From NCBI RefSeq assembly GCF_001640805.2, contig NC_066842.1, positions 22,504,075 through 22,568,074 of the forward strand: DNA of 64,000 bases, read 5' to 3'. Position numbers and translations under genes: made by a program. The notes under the pieces are model-generated. The model ran no database searches. It worked only from the letters and a program-made list of their open reading frames with translations, and was not told the origin of the DNA. This DNA comes from Lates calcarifer (lineage: Eukaryota; Chordata; Actinopteri; Centropomidae). Of the stretch, positions 1-12,665 are shown one piece after another; position 1 is the stretch's first letter; each line of letters starts with the position of its first letter.

Positions 1-2116
<2,116 letters not shown>

Positions 2117-2162
2117 AGCACTCCGGTTGCTGGTCTGTTTCTAATCATATAATATGATATGA

Positions 2163-2178
2163 AATAAACCATAATAAA
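2163..2178 (+). terminator. Myosin heavy chain polyadenylation signals
   Basis: Two AATAAA hexamers (2163-2168 and 2173-2178) lie 47-62 bases after the myosin stop codon and imply a very short 3' UTR, which is usual for sarcomeric myosin genes. The cleavage site would be about 10-30 bases further on. Confidence 0.75.
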
Positions 2179-2443
2179 ATCAATTTTGATCTTACTTTGC
2201 TGTCTGTGTTATTCTGATGCCATTATGTCTTCCAAGAAAGAGTAAATGTGAGATTTGGTTCATTTGTGACACATTATTGGAATGTCTGGCTACAACATGC
2301 TGCAAGTGCATACTGTTTGATGTATAGGTACCAGCTGTTTTAAAGTTAAAAGTGACCACATGTATTTGGTTATGTATCTATCAGATATATATTGTACATA
2401 TCTTATAACATCTGAGGCATATGGTATGGAAAACTGTGAAGTG

Positions 2444-2830
2444 TTCAATTCAATTCAATTCAATTTTATTTATATAGCGCCACATCACAACAAGTCATCT
2501 CAAGGCACTTTTCATATAGAGCAGGTCTTATATAGACCATAGGTCATATAGACCATACTCTTTAAAATAGGTATTTACAGAGAGAGACCCAACAACTAGG
2601 CAACAGTGGCAAGGAAAAATTTCCTTTTAAGAGGCAGAAACCTCGAGCAGAACCTTACTCAGGGTGGGTGGTCATCTGCCTCAACCGGTTGGGTTAAGAA
2701 GAAGGGAGGGGGGGTGGGGTAGAGAATAGTGGGAGGAAAAACATAGCATAGCACAGATTCCATATAAGATGTAAGGTAATGCCAATAATACAGTAGTAGT
2801 AATGAAATGATCTGGTAAATGCTACATTTC
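2444..2830 (+). repeat. Interspersed fish repeat, copy 1
   Basis: The copy begins with a (CAATT)n run followed by TTTATTTATATAGCGCC, a core common in teleost interspersed repeats. It continues through AAGGCACTTTTCATATAGAG, AATAGGTATTTACAGAGAGA and TTCCTTTTAAGAGGCAGAAA. The same sequence occurs in reverse complement at about 12130-12665, so the two copies define the element by themselves. No coding potential is visible. I cannot assign a Repbase name from memory. Confidence 0.8.
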
Positions 2831-5800
2831 TAATTCTTGCTGTGCTTGTTAAGTGCTATGGCCTTGAGTACCATAATTTAAAGGTGGTATTCCAAAGGAA
2901 AAAGATGATTTTTTAACCCTCAGATTTAATATTTCTAAGTCTGATATAAGTATATGTTTTATAAAGAAATTATAAACAGTAAGACGGCAACTAACAAAAC
3001 TCATATTAACATTTAACATTTAATCTGGTCTTAATAGTTGTAGAGGATTGTCTGCATAATTTTCACCACATTGTTTCCCCTGAGAAACAGATTTTAACAT
3101 TTGAATCAGAGCAATATGTTTGTCTGTAAAGTTTACATGGTATTAGCTGTGTTAAAGCTCCCATCAACACTTTAGAGACATCAGTTACGTACCTACAGTT
3201 AAATCCTTCAAACATTTTAGGTACTAGTGCTAAAGGAAACTCATGAGCATGATCCCAATATATTTTCCAGTACCCTAGTACAGCAGCATAACCTGGTGTC
3301 ACTGCACTCCTCACCAACTTGTGAGCTTAAATGATGCCGGTCAAACATTTAATCAATAAAGGACGACAACAGCTGTTGTCAACTTGGATGCATGCCAGCA
3401 ACAATGGATTCCAATGGTGATCTTGAGTCATGGGAAAAAAGGATGTCTAAAAATACCAAATCCTTAGAAGGTTCTCAGTGTATCAAAGCATGATCCACTG
3501 CTTAGTGTATTGAATATTTTCCACTAGCACCTGTTACAGTACTGTAATTTTTATACACACCAGTTGCTACTCTTTCATTTACATACATTTGCATTTATTT
3601 ACAGTACAACCATTTGGTCCTGGTCAGCCCAGTATGAGTATTATTAAAAAAATTAACACTTTGAAGTGGAAGAATTTCTGCTCGTAAAAGGGTAGAAAAT
3701 AGACTTAACACTTAAGATGCTTTGGGTTGTGGTTACACTCATAAAAACCTGAAACGCGAGCTGCTATGCACCCTGTGTAGACAGCTGTACTCTAAAAGAA
3801 AATTATATATAAATATATAATATGTAAATATGTATATATGAATACTATACATATACATATAATATACATGAATACTATACATTATAAAATCAAAAAATCC
3901 AAAATCTGTTATACAATTATAAATCGTGGAAAAATAGAACTGCTTATTGTGCACCTGTACCCCTTTGTATTTTACTTTATGCTGATATGATATTGGATTG
4001 AAATTGAGATTTTTTAATTATTATTAATTATATGTTTAATTAGAAACTACTTAAAAAGGAATTAGTATATATGTACAAATGCGATGATTTGACACCTCAC
4101 TATTATGAACACCCTATATGGCATATATTCCATATTTAACTTTTGCTATGTAAGCATGTCATGTCAAAAAAAAAAAAAAAAAAAGCAGAGCAGTGTGTGG
4201 TAAAGACCCAGCTTGTGATGAGCTTATTCTCTTTTTTCTCAGCAATTATTTTAAAATATTAATTATGCAATAGACTTTTGACAGAGAGTTTCAGGTATGG
4301 AAAACTTTTTAGAGTATGGCTCTTGTTTCACTTTCTTCTTGGTTTCACTTGTCACTTTTAATTTTATTTAAATTTATATTTGGTGTTGGTTGGTGTGCTG
4401 CTGCTGTAACAGAGCAATAACAAAGCAATTTCCTGTCAAGGTACTATTCTATTCTATTCTATGTATCTTATGTGAAACATTAAATTCAGTTTCATGCAGT
4501 TAGTGTTAATTGAATTTTTTATTAACTATTAACTAATAAGCTCAAGTCACTTGTGATGACAGATATCATTACAGATCCTGTTCTGGGCCAGTTCAGTCAC
4601 ATGAGCTGGAGACAGCAGCTTAAACACACTTAAATAACATAACTCTTACTTATTGTTACTTCGGAGAAGTAATGTACTAAAGTGTTTAAGTACTTAAGTA
4701 CTAAATGTGAAACATTTCATTCAGTTCAGTTTGTTTGTTTCATCCAGTTGTTTATTCAATTTTGCCAAAATTCAGGTTAGAGTTAATCTGATGGTTTTTT
4801 TGTTTGTTTGTTTGTTTGTTTGTTTTTCATGCATTCTGTACTTGTTGTTCCAGCATGTTGTTTCATAGCAGTCATCAGAGGTTTGAAATTATTAAGTGAT
4901 GTTGCTCTCACTCTACTGAAGAATCCTTATTCTTATAATGGCCTCCAGTACATTCACACAAACCAACTCTTTTTGTGTCTGCATTCAGACTGTTTGTCCA
5001 GCTTTCCCCATTTCTCTGTGGCATCATCATCAAATTTAGCATAACAGCTTAATAATAACTGCTTGTGATCAACAGAAAAGTTTTCAGTTACAAATGAGTA
5101 ATGGATTATGGAATTATTATAGAATTCATCAACCAAAACAAAGTTTGTTATACTTTTTTTAAAACTTGTTTTTCATAGGATTCACTTTGAAATGTTACAG
5201 TAAGTATCCACTCAATTCACATTTTAAACAACTCTGTTCAAATGGTGATGTGATGGTAATAAATTGTTGTTTGATATAGTCACATTTTACTGACCAAATT
5301 ATTAATTGGTAAATAAAAATATCCAAAATACCAACTATCATTTACAACAATAATTATCATTAGTATTAGTTCCAGTCCTAACTTCAGTAATTGGCTGCTC
5401 CAAGGTAAAACACTAACACACCCTACCCTGTACTGCAGTTTTTTTCCCTGCTTACACAAATAAAGATTACCCACAGGTGGCAGCAAAGGCCTGTTGTAAA
5501 ATCAGTGCAGGAAATGACAATGACAAAAATACCCCTCAGCCTTAAAATAACTAAAAACTTCACTTCAAGCCCTGGCCACTCCTCTTCAACACCAACTCTA
5601 AATGAACTGTTTGGTTTCTGTACCATATAAGCCATTAGTTTATACCTATTCAAAGAAGTGCTGAATTTACTGAACATTCAGTTGAAATATAGAGATTTAA
5701 TAATGTGGAGTTGACAGTTTTTAAATCAGGCACAAAAGAGTAGCATTTAAGATAAATATTACATAACACAGACAACAGGTATGTGAGTGTGTACAGTAAA

Positions 5801-6108
5801 TGCACATCTCCAGAAGTGATGATTACAAAGGTCAGCTCTTAAGAGTCATTTCAATAGGATGAAATTTGAAGCTAAAAAGAGAGATGAAAGAGACATGAGT
5901 GAACAACTAGATTGAGTAACCCAAAGTTACAGCTGAGCAGCCACTCCACTGTTCTGAGAGAACAGGGAAAGAAGTCCATTGTTTGGCCTTTAGTTAAGCA
6001 GGTGTGGATGCCTCAGCAGCCTCATGCAGAAGCATCACAGCCTCTAGTTAGATACAAGCAAGTATGGGCTTCCAACAAGTCCAGGGGAGGGAATTCATGT
6101 GCTATACC
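2831..6108. other. Intergenic, between the convergent myosin and synaptotagmin genes
   Basis: AT-rich non-coding DNA. It holds a 19-base A run (4166-4184), a (TATTC)n stretch near 4446 and a (TTTG)n microsatellite (about 4799-4824). Part of 5700-6108 should be 3' UTR of the synaptotagmin gene on the minus strand. I see no exon with paired splice signals. The short open frames here have unstructured composition. Confidence 0.6.
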
Positions 6109-9100
6109 TCAGATCAGCAGGCCATGCCACTTTGCTATTGGCTGGCGGACTGAGCACATCATCAAGTTCCAGTGTTTGTCCTCTGAGCTCTTCTCCTTCC
6201 CCACAGTCAACTGTCCTATCAGATGTTTGGTTGATTTCCTTGTTGGGTGAGTCTCATACACAGAGACCATAATTTTGCACTGCTCCAGAGGAGACTCTGG
6301 CAGAGAGAACATGAGCACCTCATTGAAGACAGTAACTAGGCCCCGGGCTGCTACTGAGGTCTTTTGGTACCTCAACTTGCACTGATTGCATTGGACGCTG
6401 ATCCTGGCATACAGGGCTGTACAACACAAGGAAAACAAATGAGTAACTGTACGCTAGACTGCATATGTATAACTGCTGGTGGCTTTATTTCTGTGAAGAT
6501 GTTAGTTATTTACCTGTATTTGAGCGTATCTCAGGGAGGACTGTTCTGACCTTTAGCAGACCAACCTCTAGCCTCTGAGAAGTGGGAAGAAACTTCAATG
6601 ACAGCAGCACCTCTCCCACGAGATCCTGCCCAGAAAGTGAGAGAATAAAGACTTCAGCATAATGTGCATTCAAAAGACAGATTTATTCTCTTAGTAGTTG
6701 GAATCCAGTATGAGAAACATTTGGCAGAAACAATTTTAATACTTGATTCATTGTTTAGTTTGTTCATCAGTCAACAACTCTAACCATTCACTTGTTTCAG
6801 CCTCCAATATAAGGATTTGCAGCTTTTGTTTTCTTTTCTTTTCCCTTTTTAAAAAAACCCAAAAACAAATCATCTTCAATTTTTGATTGAGGGGGAGTAA
6901 TCGAGAAAGGAGACAATGTTTATTATTAATAATAATAGCAATAATAATGATAATAACCATACACTCCAGAAATTAAACATAAGAGCAAAAAAGCAATCAA
7001 ACTCAATATCAAGATGAAAATAATTTAGCGTGAGTAGATATATAAATGCATACTATAACATAACACAATGATAACAGATATTCTATTGTGTACCTTTACT
7101 TTTGCAAGTTTCAACTCAACTGAAAAATGAGAACAACTTATGTGATTACGAATGTGTGTGTTTTTATACATCGTGTCTTTCTATACCTTCTGGGGTATCT
7201 GCAGATCCTCTTGTAGCTCAAGAGGGTAGGAGATGTTGAGCTGTCCTAACGGAACCCTCACCTCTCCTAACACTGTGTGTCTGGAGAATTTATCAAAGTC
7301 CCTCACCTGTGATGCACACAGACACAGCACAGACGATTCACTTACAGCATTACACATTTGAAAATTAATCAATAAAATATCCTGTTATTAATTGTAAATT
7401 CTGACATATGTATCTTAGTGCATTCTATGTAAGGTTCAATCAGTTTAAAATCCTTTTGACCTTGCAGTATGACAGAAAACATGTGATCTGCATGTAGTTT
7501 TATTTATTGTAGCTTTGGAAGTGCAGTGTTAGTGCAGATAAGCAAAAATAGAACTTATTTTCAGATTGTCTTCTAGTCTTACTGATAAAATAAAGAGAGT
7601 GTAATGAAAGTGAGAGATGTGTACTGCAAGACCTCCATCCTGAGGGTGATGTGATGAAGCGAATCTGTATCCTGCTGAAGAATACAGCTGAACTGATCTC
7701 CAAATAAAGGGTTACAGCTGCCTTTCACAATGCGAGTCCGCCACTCCTGCAACACGGACCACAGAACAGGTGGCGTCCCTTCACCCTAAGAGGATCACAG
7801 CAGCAACCCATAACACCTTTATACAGTACAGAGACAACACTCCAAGGTTTTAAAAGAAAAACTGAAGGACAGTGTGACATTTTTTTGAACAATTAACATA
7901 TATGGAAAATTAACAAACTTAAGTCCAACACCAAATTTTGGACAGTATTGGTCTAAATCACAAAGTGGGTCTGAAAAGAATGAAAGGAAAAGCTATATAT
8001 GCCTGGTGTTTAATTGAATAATGTCATTTGTTGAGTGTCAAATGTGGAAAATAACGAAGGCAAAATTACTTTTTCATCCTTACAGCCTTCTACTTCCACT
8101 CCTTCTGATCCTGCCCACATGAGTCGTAACTTAACAAATGGCTGGAGGCTGCAGGTCTGGCTGTGATCCAGAAGCCCCTCCACCTGCAAAACGGTGACCA
8201 CCAGACGGGACTGCAGCTGGTCATAGTAGACAGAGAAACGTAGCGATCCGTCGACCTGGTGCAAGAGCATATGTTAGGGAATACACCAAGTATCTAATGC
8301 TGATGTTGATATCGCTTAAAAATGTGCAATATATGTTTTCTTGTCAACTGGATGGATTGGCATCAAATTTTGTTGAGACATTTTTGGTTTCCAGAGGATG
8401 AATCCTAATGATCTTTGGTGGCAGGTATAGATGTATGAACTGGGATACAGTCAGGTCTGCATGGTGGTGCAGTGGTTAGCACTGTCAGCTCAGTTCTAAC
8501 CACTGTGCCACCAAGGCCACCAGGAATGTACATATAAATGTGGCCACATGTACAGTTCAAGTATTGTGTTTCTCAGTATGTTGCTGTATATATTATTTAA
8601 TGTATTAGACCTATTACAGCCTCACTGGGTGAATTAAAGTTGCAAGGGAGGCTCAAGTAGTTTTTTTAAAGATAAGAAATGCACAAGGCATTAGATGAAG
8701 AGTAGAACTGTCTCCTTGGATTATACAGTCATGTCTGCTACCTTTTTAAAGTTGGCCTGCTCTCCAATGTCTCCCTCTGCCTGGCTGGATCCTGAGGAGG
8801 GAAACGGGTCCTGAGACAGACAACGACTCAGCCTGTGGACCTCAGTGCTGACATCCTCCACCTGGAGAATATGCACGCATATGCACCCTCTATCAGTACT
8901 GTTATTAAGAACTGCACCTCCAGCTTCTATTTGACTTATGAGTCCCAACTCTCCTTTGTTTGAACAAGTGCTCATTAATCTTTATGTACAGTGTTGCCTG
9001 TTTGGTGAATCTCCAAAGACTGGAGATGCACCCTTGCGGTAGCGGTATATCAAAATACACTGAACCAAATAAGAAGAACTTTACAATCAACATGAAATCA

Positions 9101-10515
9101 AAAACAAATTATATTAATACAGTGTCAAAGACATGCTGATGGTGTAAGCTCCATTTTGTGGTGTTGCACTAAACTGTTGCTTACATGCAACCCTAACCCC
9201 ATTTTAATCTTACCCTGACAACAGTGCATTCATTGACCCACTTTTCATCCAATTCTGTTTTGCCCATAAGTCCAACATATACCCTGTCCGAACACAGTTA
9301 GAAACAAATTGTTTTAAGCTCAGTAGAACAGATACATTGTCAAATGACAGGAGGGAAAGTTGACTATCCAAATAAAAAGTTCATAAACGCATAACATCTA
9401 CGCAGGTACCTCTCCCAAACTGAGGGTGACTCTGTACACAACCTGACTTATCTCCCACATTTACTAATAGTGCTGCAACAATGTCCAGAATGTACAAGGC
9501 CTCTATACTATTCCATACTCTCTATTATACTGAATACAGGTTTTTGTGTTTCTATGTTTCTATATTTCTCTATTAAAATATTTTAACTACATTGAACCAC
9601 CATACATTGTCAGTTTGCTGTCATATAAGATAGATAAACCAATCGTATTTCTGATTGCATGCACCAGCAATGCATAACTCAAACAAAGCAGCATATTACA
9701 TTTATACTGTATATATTTGAATGTCTTGTGCTCATATCGAGCTTCTTAGTTATTTGATTAAAACGTGTAGTTTTTAAGTCACAGCTGAATGCACCCATAA
9801 CCTTTACTTCATCTCAGTTTTTTTTTAAAGGGACATTTCATAATTGAGATTCACCTCCCTGAGACACACACTCAGGCACATGGGACTGCCCCATCTAGTT
9901 TTTTTTTTTTTTGTATCACTTAGTATCAGCTAAATGACAGCAACTTCCTTCAAGTTTCCCAGTGCTGGCTTTGCTCCAGTTTTCATTTAACCAGACAGAC
10001 CCACATGTATAGATTTGTTACAAAAATCTGGACAAGGCTAATATTGTATATTATGGGTGCCACTTTTACTCTAAGCCACCTGATATGAGAGAAAATGTCA
10101 CAAGGAGTCTGTATCTCATCTTACTGTTGTGCTTGGAGCTCCTGAGTAATTTCTTGCTGTTGTTGACTTTTCGTCTGAGTACAGCAGGTCACTGTTCACT
10201 GGAGTAAAAATCAGACATAAGTTTGCATTTCGAAATGAACTTATTGATCAGACACCAAGCATCACCAACCTCTGCTGTAATGTTTGTTTTACTGTAAGTT
10301 GATCCATACTCACTTGTATCTTGCTGGGTGTATGTGGTGTGTGTCTGGTTGCAGCATCTGTAGGCCTGCCAGGCCAAGATGCCCAGGGCCAGCAGAAGCA
10401 GCATGACAGAGATACCCAGGATGCAATACTTGACCGAGTCTGAGAATGGCATCTTCAGCTCTCCAGCAGCCGCGAGCAGCCCAACAGGAGCTGGATAGTC
10501 CATCAGAGTGAGCAT
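6109..10515 (-). CDS. Synaptotagmin-family protein with two C2 domains (Syt8/Syt15-like)
   Basis: Synaptotagmins are single-pass membrane proteins whose two C2 domains act in vesicle docking and fusion. Exons in transcript order (minus strand): 10314-10515, 10125-10174, 8742-8861, 8070-8255, 7633-7785, 7187-7306, 6514-6625, 6109-6416. All phases join, giving about 416 aa, a normal family length. The N-terminus has a hydrophobic helix (about residues 30-49) followed by a Cys pair, RCCNQ, a likely palmitoylation site. C2A runs from about 127 to 270 (GSLRFSVYYDQLQ, NPLFGDQF, RDFDKFSRHTVLGE). C2B runs from about 281 to 410 and ends in the family WHxL motif (KWHGLL). Most Ca2+ ligands are replaced in C2A and all appear lost in C2B, so Ca2+-independent function is likely. 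Start could instead be the in-frame ATG at 10503. The exon 4/5 junction and the weak GTCTTG donor after exon 5 are the least certain points. Paralogue identity is unresolved. Confidence 0.85.
8341..8425 (-). repeat. Fragment of an interspersed fish repeat
   Basis: Read on the minus strand, this stretch (bracketing CATCAAATTTTGTTGAGACA on the plus strand) resembles one end of the repeat family seen more fully at 23560-23950, 52690-53035 and 63270-63505. It is intronic and non-coding. The match is by eye and partial. Confidence 0.4.
8463..8512. repeat. Fold-back remnant of a fish SINE-like repeat
   Basis: GGTGGTGCAGTGGTTAG (8463-8479) faces its near-perfect reverse complement at 8496-8512, with two mismatches over 17 bases. 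This string resembles the head of a widespread teleost repeat. It lies in the intron between the third and fourth coding exons of the synaptotagmin gene. Confidence 0.5.
8862..10124. other. Synaptotagmin intron 2
   Basis: AT-rich intronic DNA of about 1.26 kb between the 50-nt linker exon and the third coding exon. A 33-base in-frame segment near 9410-9442 (minus strand) is flanked by AG and GT but has no pyrimidine tract, so I do not call it an exon. Confidence 0.5.
10125..10174 (-). CDS. 50-nt linker exon of the synaptotagmin gene
   Basis: This small exon is needed to bridge the N-terminal membrane exon (ending phase 1 at 10314) and the next exon (phase 0 at 8861); joining those two directly hits an early stop. 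It has a pyrimidine-containing acceptor ending CTGTACTCAG and a donor GTAAGA. Its 50 bases (2+48) convert phase 1 to phase 0. It encodes a polar linker, about NEKSTTARNYSGAPSTT. Inferred from phase and splice signals only. Confidence 0.7.
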
Positions 10516-12129
10516 GACTCTTTGTCTCCATGTGGTCTAGACATACCCCTGCAATTCAGGAATACATGTGAGGGCCATGAGGTTTCGGGCTGGCTTTACG
10601 GACCCTCTAGCAGCCATTGTAGAGTTTCAAACATCAAAGAGCAACAATATCAGTGATACATGATTTCTGTTTGTTAGTTTAATTACAGTATTTGGCTGCT
10701 ATGAGTGGCAGGAGTGAATAGCAACTGCAGCATTAGTATTAACAGTTTAACCTTGGCATTAGAGCTGCACTTTTCATAGGGCTCCTAGCACTGATCCAGG
10801 TCACACAACATGTTAAGACTGCCCTATCAGGACAAATGTCAAAAGTTAGTGACCTGGGTGAGTAAGTAAGAGAGTAACTCAAGAATATGCATGGGTCATG
10901 TCTACTGTTGTACAAAAGGTACAGAAGAGGAAAAGACATGGTGAATGAAGGTGTTTAGGAGAATATGAATGAAGTATATCATTCGGTGTGTGCTGTATTA
11001 AGCATCAGAAATTGATGCTAACTTGCCTGTAATTCCAAAACACCTTCACTCCTATATTAAGTAATTGCTGCTGAAACGCTCAGTTGATTGGTTATGTTAG
11101 TCGATCAATAGACATCTTCTGTTTCCACATCATTAGAAAAAGAATGTCCTTTGGTTTTGCACTGCTAGTGTGACGCATATATTTTTCAGACTAATGTGGG
11201 CTAAGATCACTGACAAAATACTAACAGGGCTTTTCAAAGTTTCAAACAATGAGCATATTTTAATAACTGGGTTATTATTTGGGTATATATAATTGGTAAA
11301 ACAGTGGCTTGGTTGTAGAGGTATTATTATACCCTATCAGAGACAGTTAAAACAAATAGCACTTGTCCTGCTCACACTGCATGCAAAATATAAAACACTG
11401 CAAAGGAGAAGCTACAAAGAAGTAGCTAGTGTTCATATTAAAACAAAGAAATCAAGTCTGTTACTTTGTAATGTCACATATATGAGCTTTTCACTGATGT
11501 GAAGACCTTCTGCTCCCACTCTCCACTCAGATCATGAACTAACACATTATAGTATTAAAGATAGAAAATAATTACCTGTAGTGAGTAATAAAAATTCAAA
11601 AGCTCATCTTTCTCTTCAAGAATGCATCCATTTTCCTCTGCTAGAAATCCATACTGCAAGCTCTTAAAATTTCACAGAAACAAAAGAACTTGTCTGAAAG
11701 AGAAATTCAAAATAGCACCTTATCAGCCAACTGTTTTTGCCATTCTCCACACACTCCCTCTCTCCTCCCCTCTTTACACGCACCCAACCCAACCACCACC
11801 CATGACTTCCTTGACACCATTCTGGACAGACTGGTTTGATTAGTTTTTAATGACATTTAAGAGCACTTCACATGACCAGATCCCCAGCTCTCTTCCTCTT
11901 GGAGATTCCTCTGCAGGCCTGCATACCAAGTGTTCAGGTCGGGTAACTTCCAGACAATAAAAGGGATTAAAATATATGTAAAATCATTTTACATTGTGTA
12001 CTGGTGTTGCCTTTAGCCACACCACAGCAACTAGTACCACAGCAGTTGTCTTGTACTGCACCCTGCCTCAACCGTTATGTTTCTCTGCTACATACTACAT
12101 ACTTTAAGTAATAAATGTCTGTCTCTTTC
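10516..12129. other. Upstream region of the synaptotagmin gene
   Basis: Non-coding, AT-rich intergenic DNA that should contain the 5' UTR and promoter of the synaptotagmin gene just above 10515. An ATG at 10529-10531 in another frame (minus strand) would open an upstream ORF overlapping the main start. I see no clear TATA or CpG promoter and no further exons. Confidence 0.45.
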
Positions 12130-12665
12130 TGCAGGTATTTCTGCCTCTGGAGCTGTAGAGTCTGATCTGTGATGACAAGTCTCCTGCTGCTCCTACAACT
12201 CCACTCAACACCTGCTGCTAGAATTAGAAATTACTTATACTGCTATTAGTTGTATTGCTGTGTTAGCAGTTAATACTTTAATTATCACTACTATCACTAC
12301 TACTGCTGTATTACTGGCCTCATCTTACATCTGATATGGAACCTGTGTTATGCTATGTTCTTCTTTCGCTATTCTCTACCCCTCTCCCCCTCTCCCCTCT
12401 CTCTCCTTCTTAACCCAACCGGTCGAGGCAGATGGCCGCCCACCCTGAGTCCGGTTCTGCTCGAGGTTTCTGCCTCTTAAAAGGAAGTTTTTCCTTGCCA
12501 CTGTCGCCTAGTGCTTGCTCTTGGTGGGATTTGTTGGGTCTCTCTCTGTAAATACCTATTTTAAAGAGTATGGTCTAGACCTGCTCTATATGAAAAGTGC
12601 CTTGAGATGACTGTTGTTGTGATATGGCGCTATATAAATAAAATTGAATTGAAATTGAATTGAAA
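12130..12665 (-). repeat. Interspersed fish repeat, copy 2 (inverted relative to copy 1)
   Basis: This is the reverse-complement counterpart of the repeat at 2444-2830. It includes TGCCTCTTAAAAGGAAGTTT, TTGTTGGGTCTCTCTCTGTA, the ATGGCGCTATATAAATAAAA core and a terminal (GAATT)n run. It extends further at its 5' side (from about 12130) than copy 1. No open reading frame of note. Having two copies in opposite orientation flanking the synaptotagmin gene is notable mainly as a substrate for inversion. Confidence 0.8.

Noticed and set aside
9410..9442. 33-base segment reading VVYRVTLSLGE between AG and GT in synaptotagmin intron 2
   Set aside because: The acceptor lacks a pyrimidine tract and the gene model is complete in phase without it.
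10310..10531. 73-codon minus-strand frame beginning METKSHAH over the synaptotagmin membrane exon
   Set aside because: The alternative frame encodes a hydrophobic helix followed by a Cys pair as expected of synaptotagmins; this frame has no such logic and is at most an upstream ORF.
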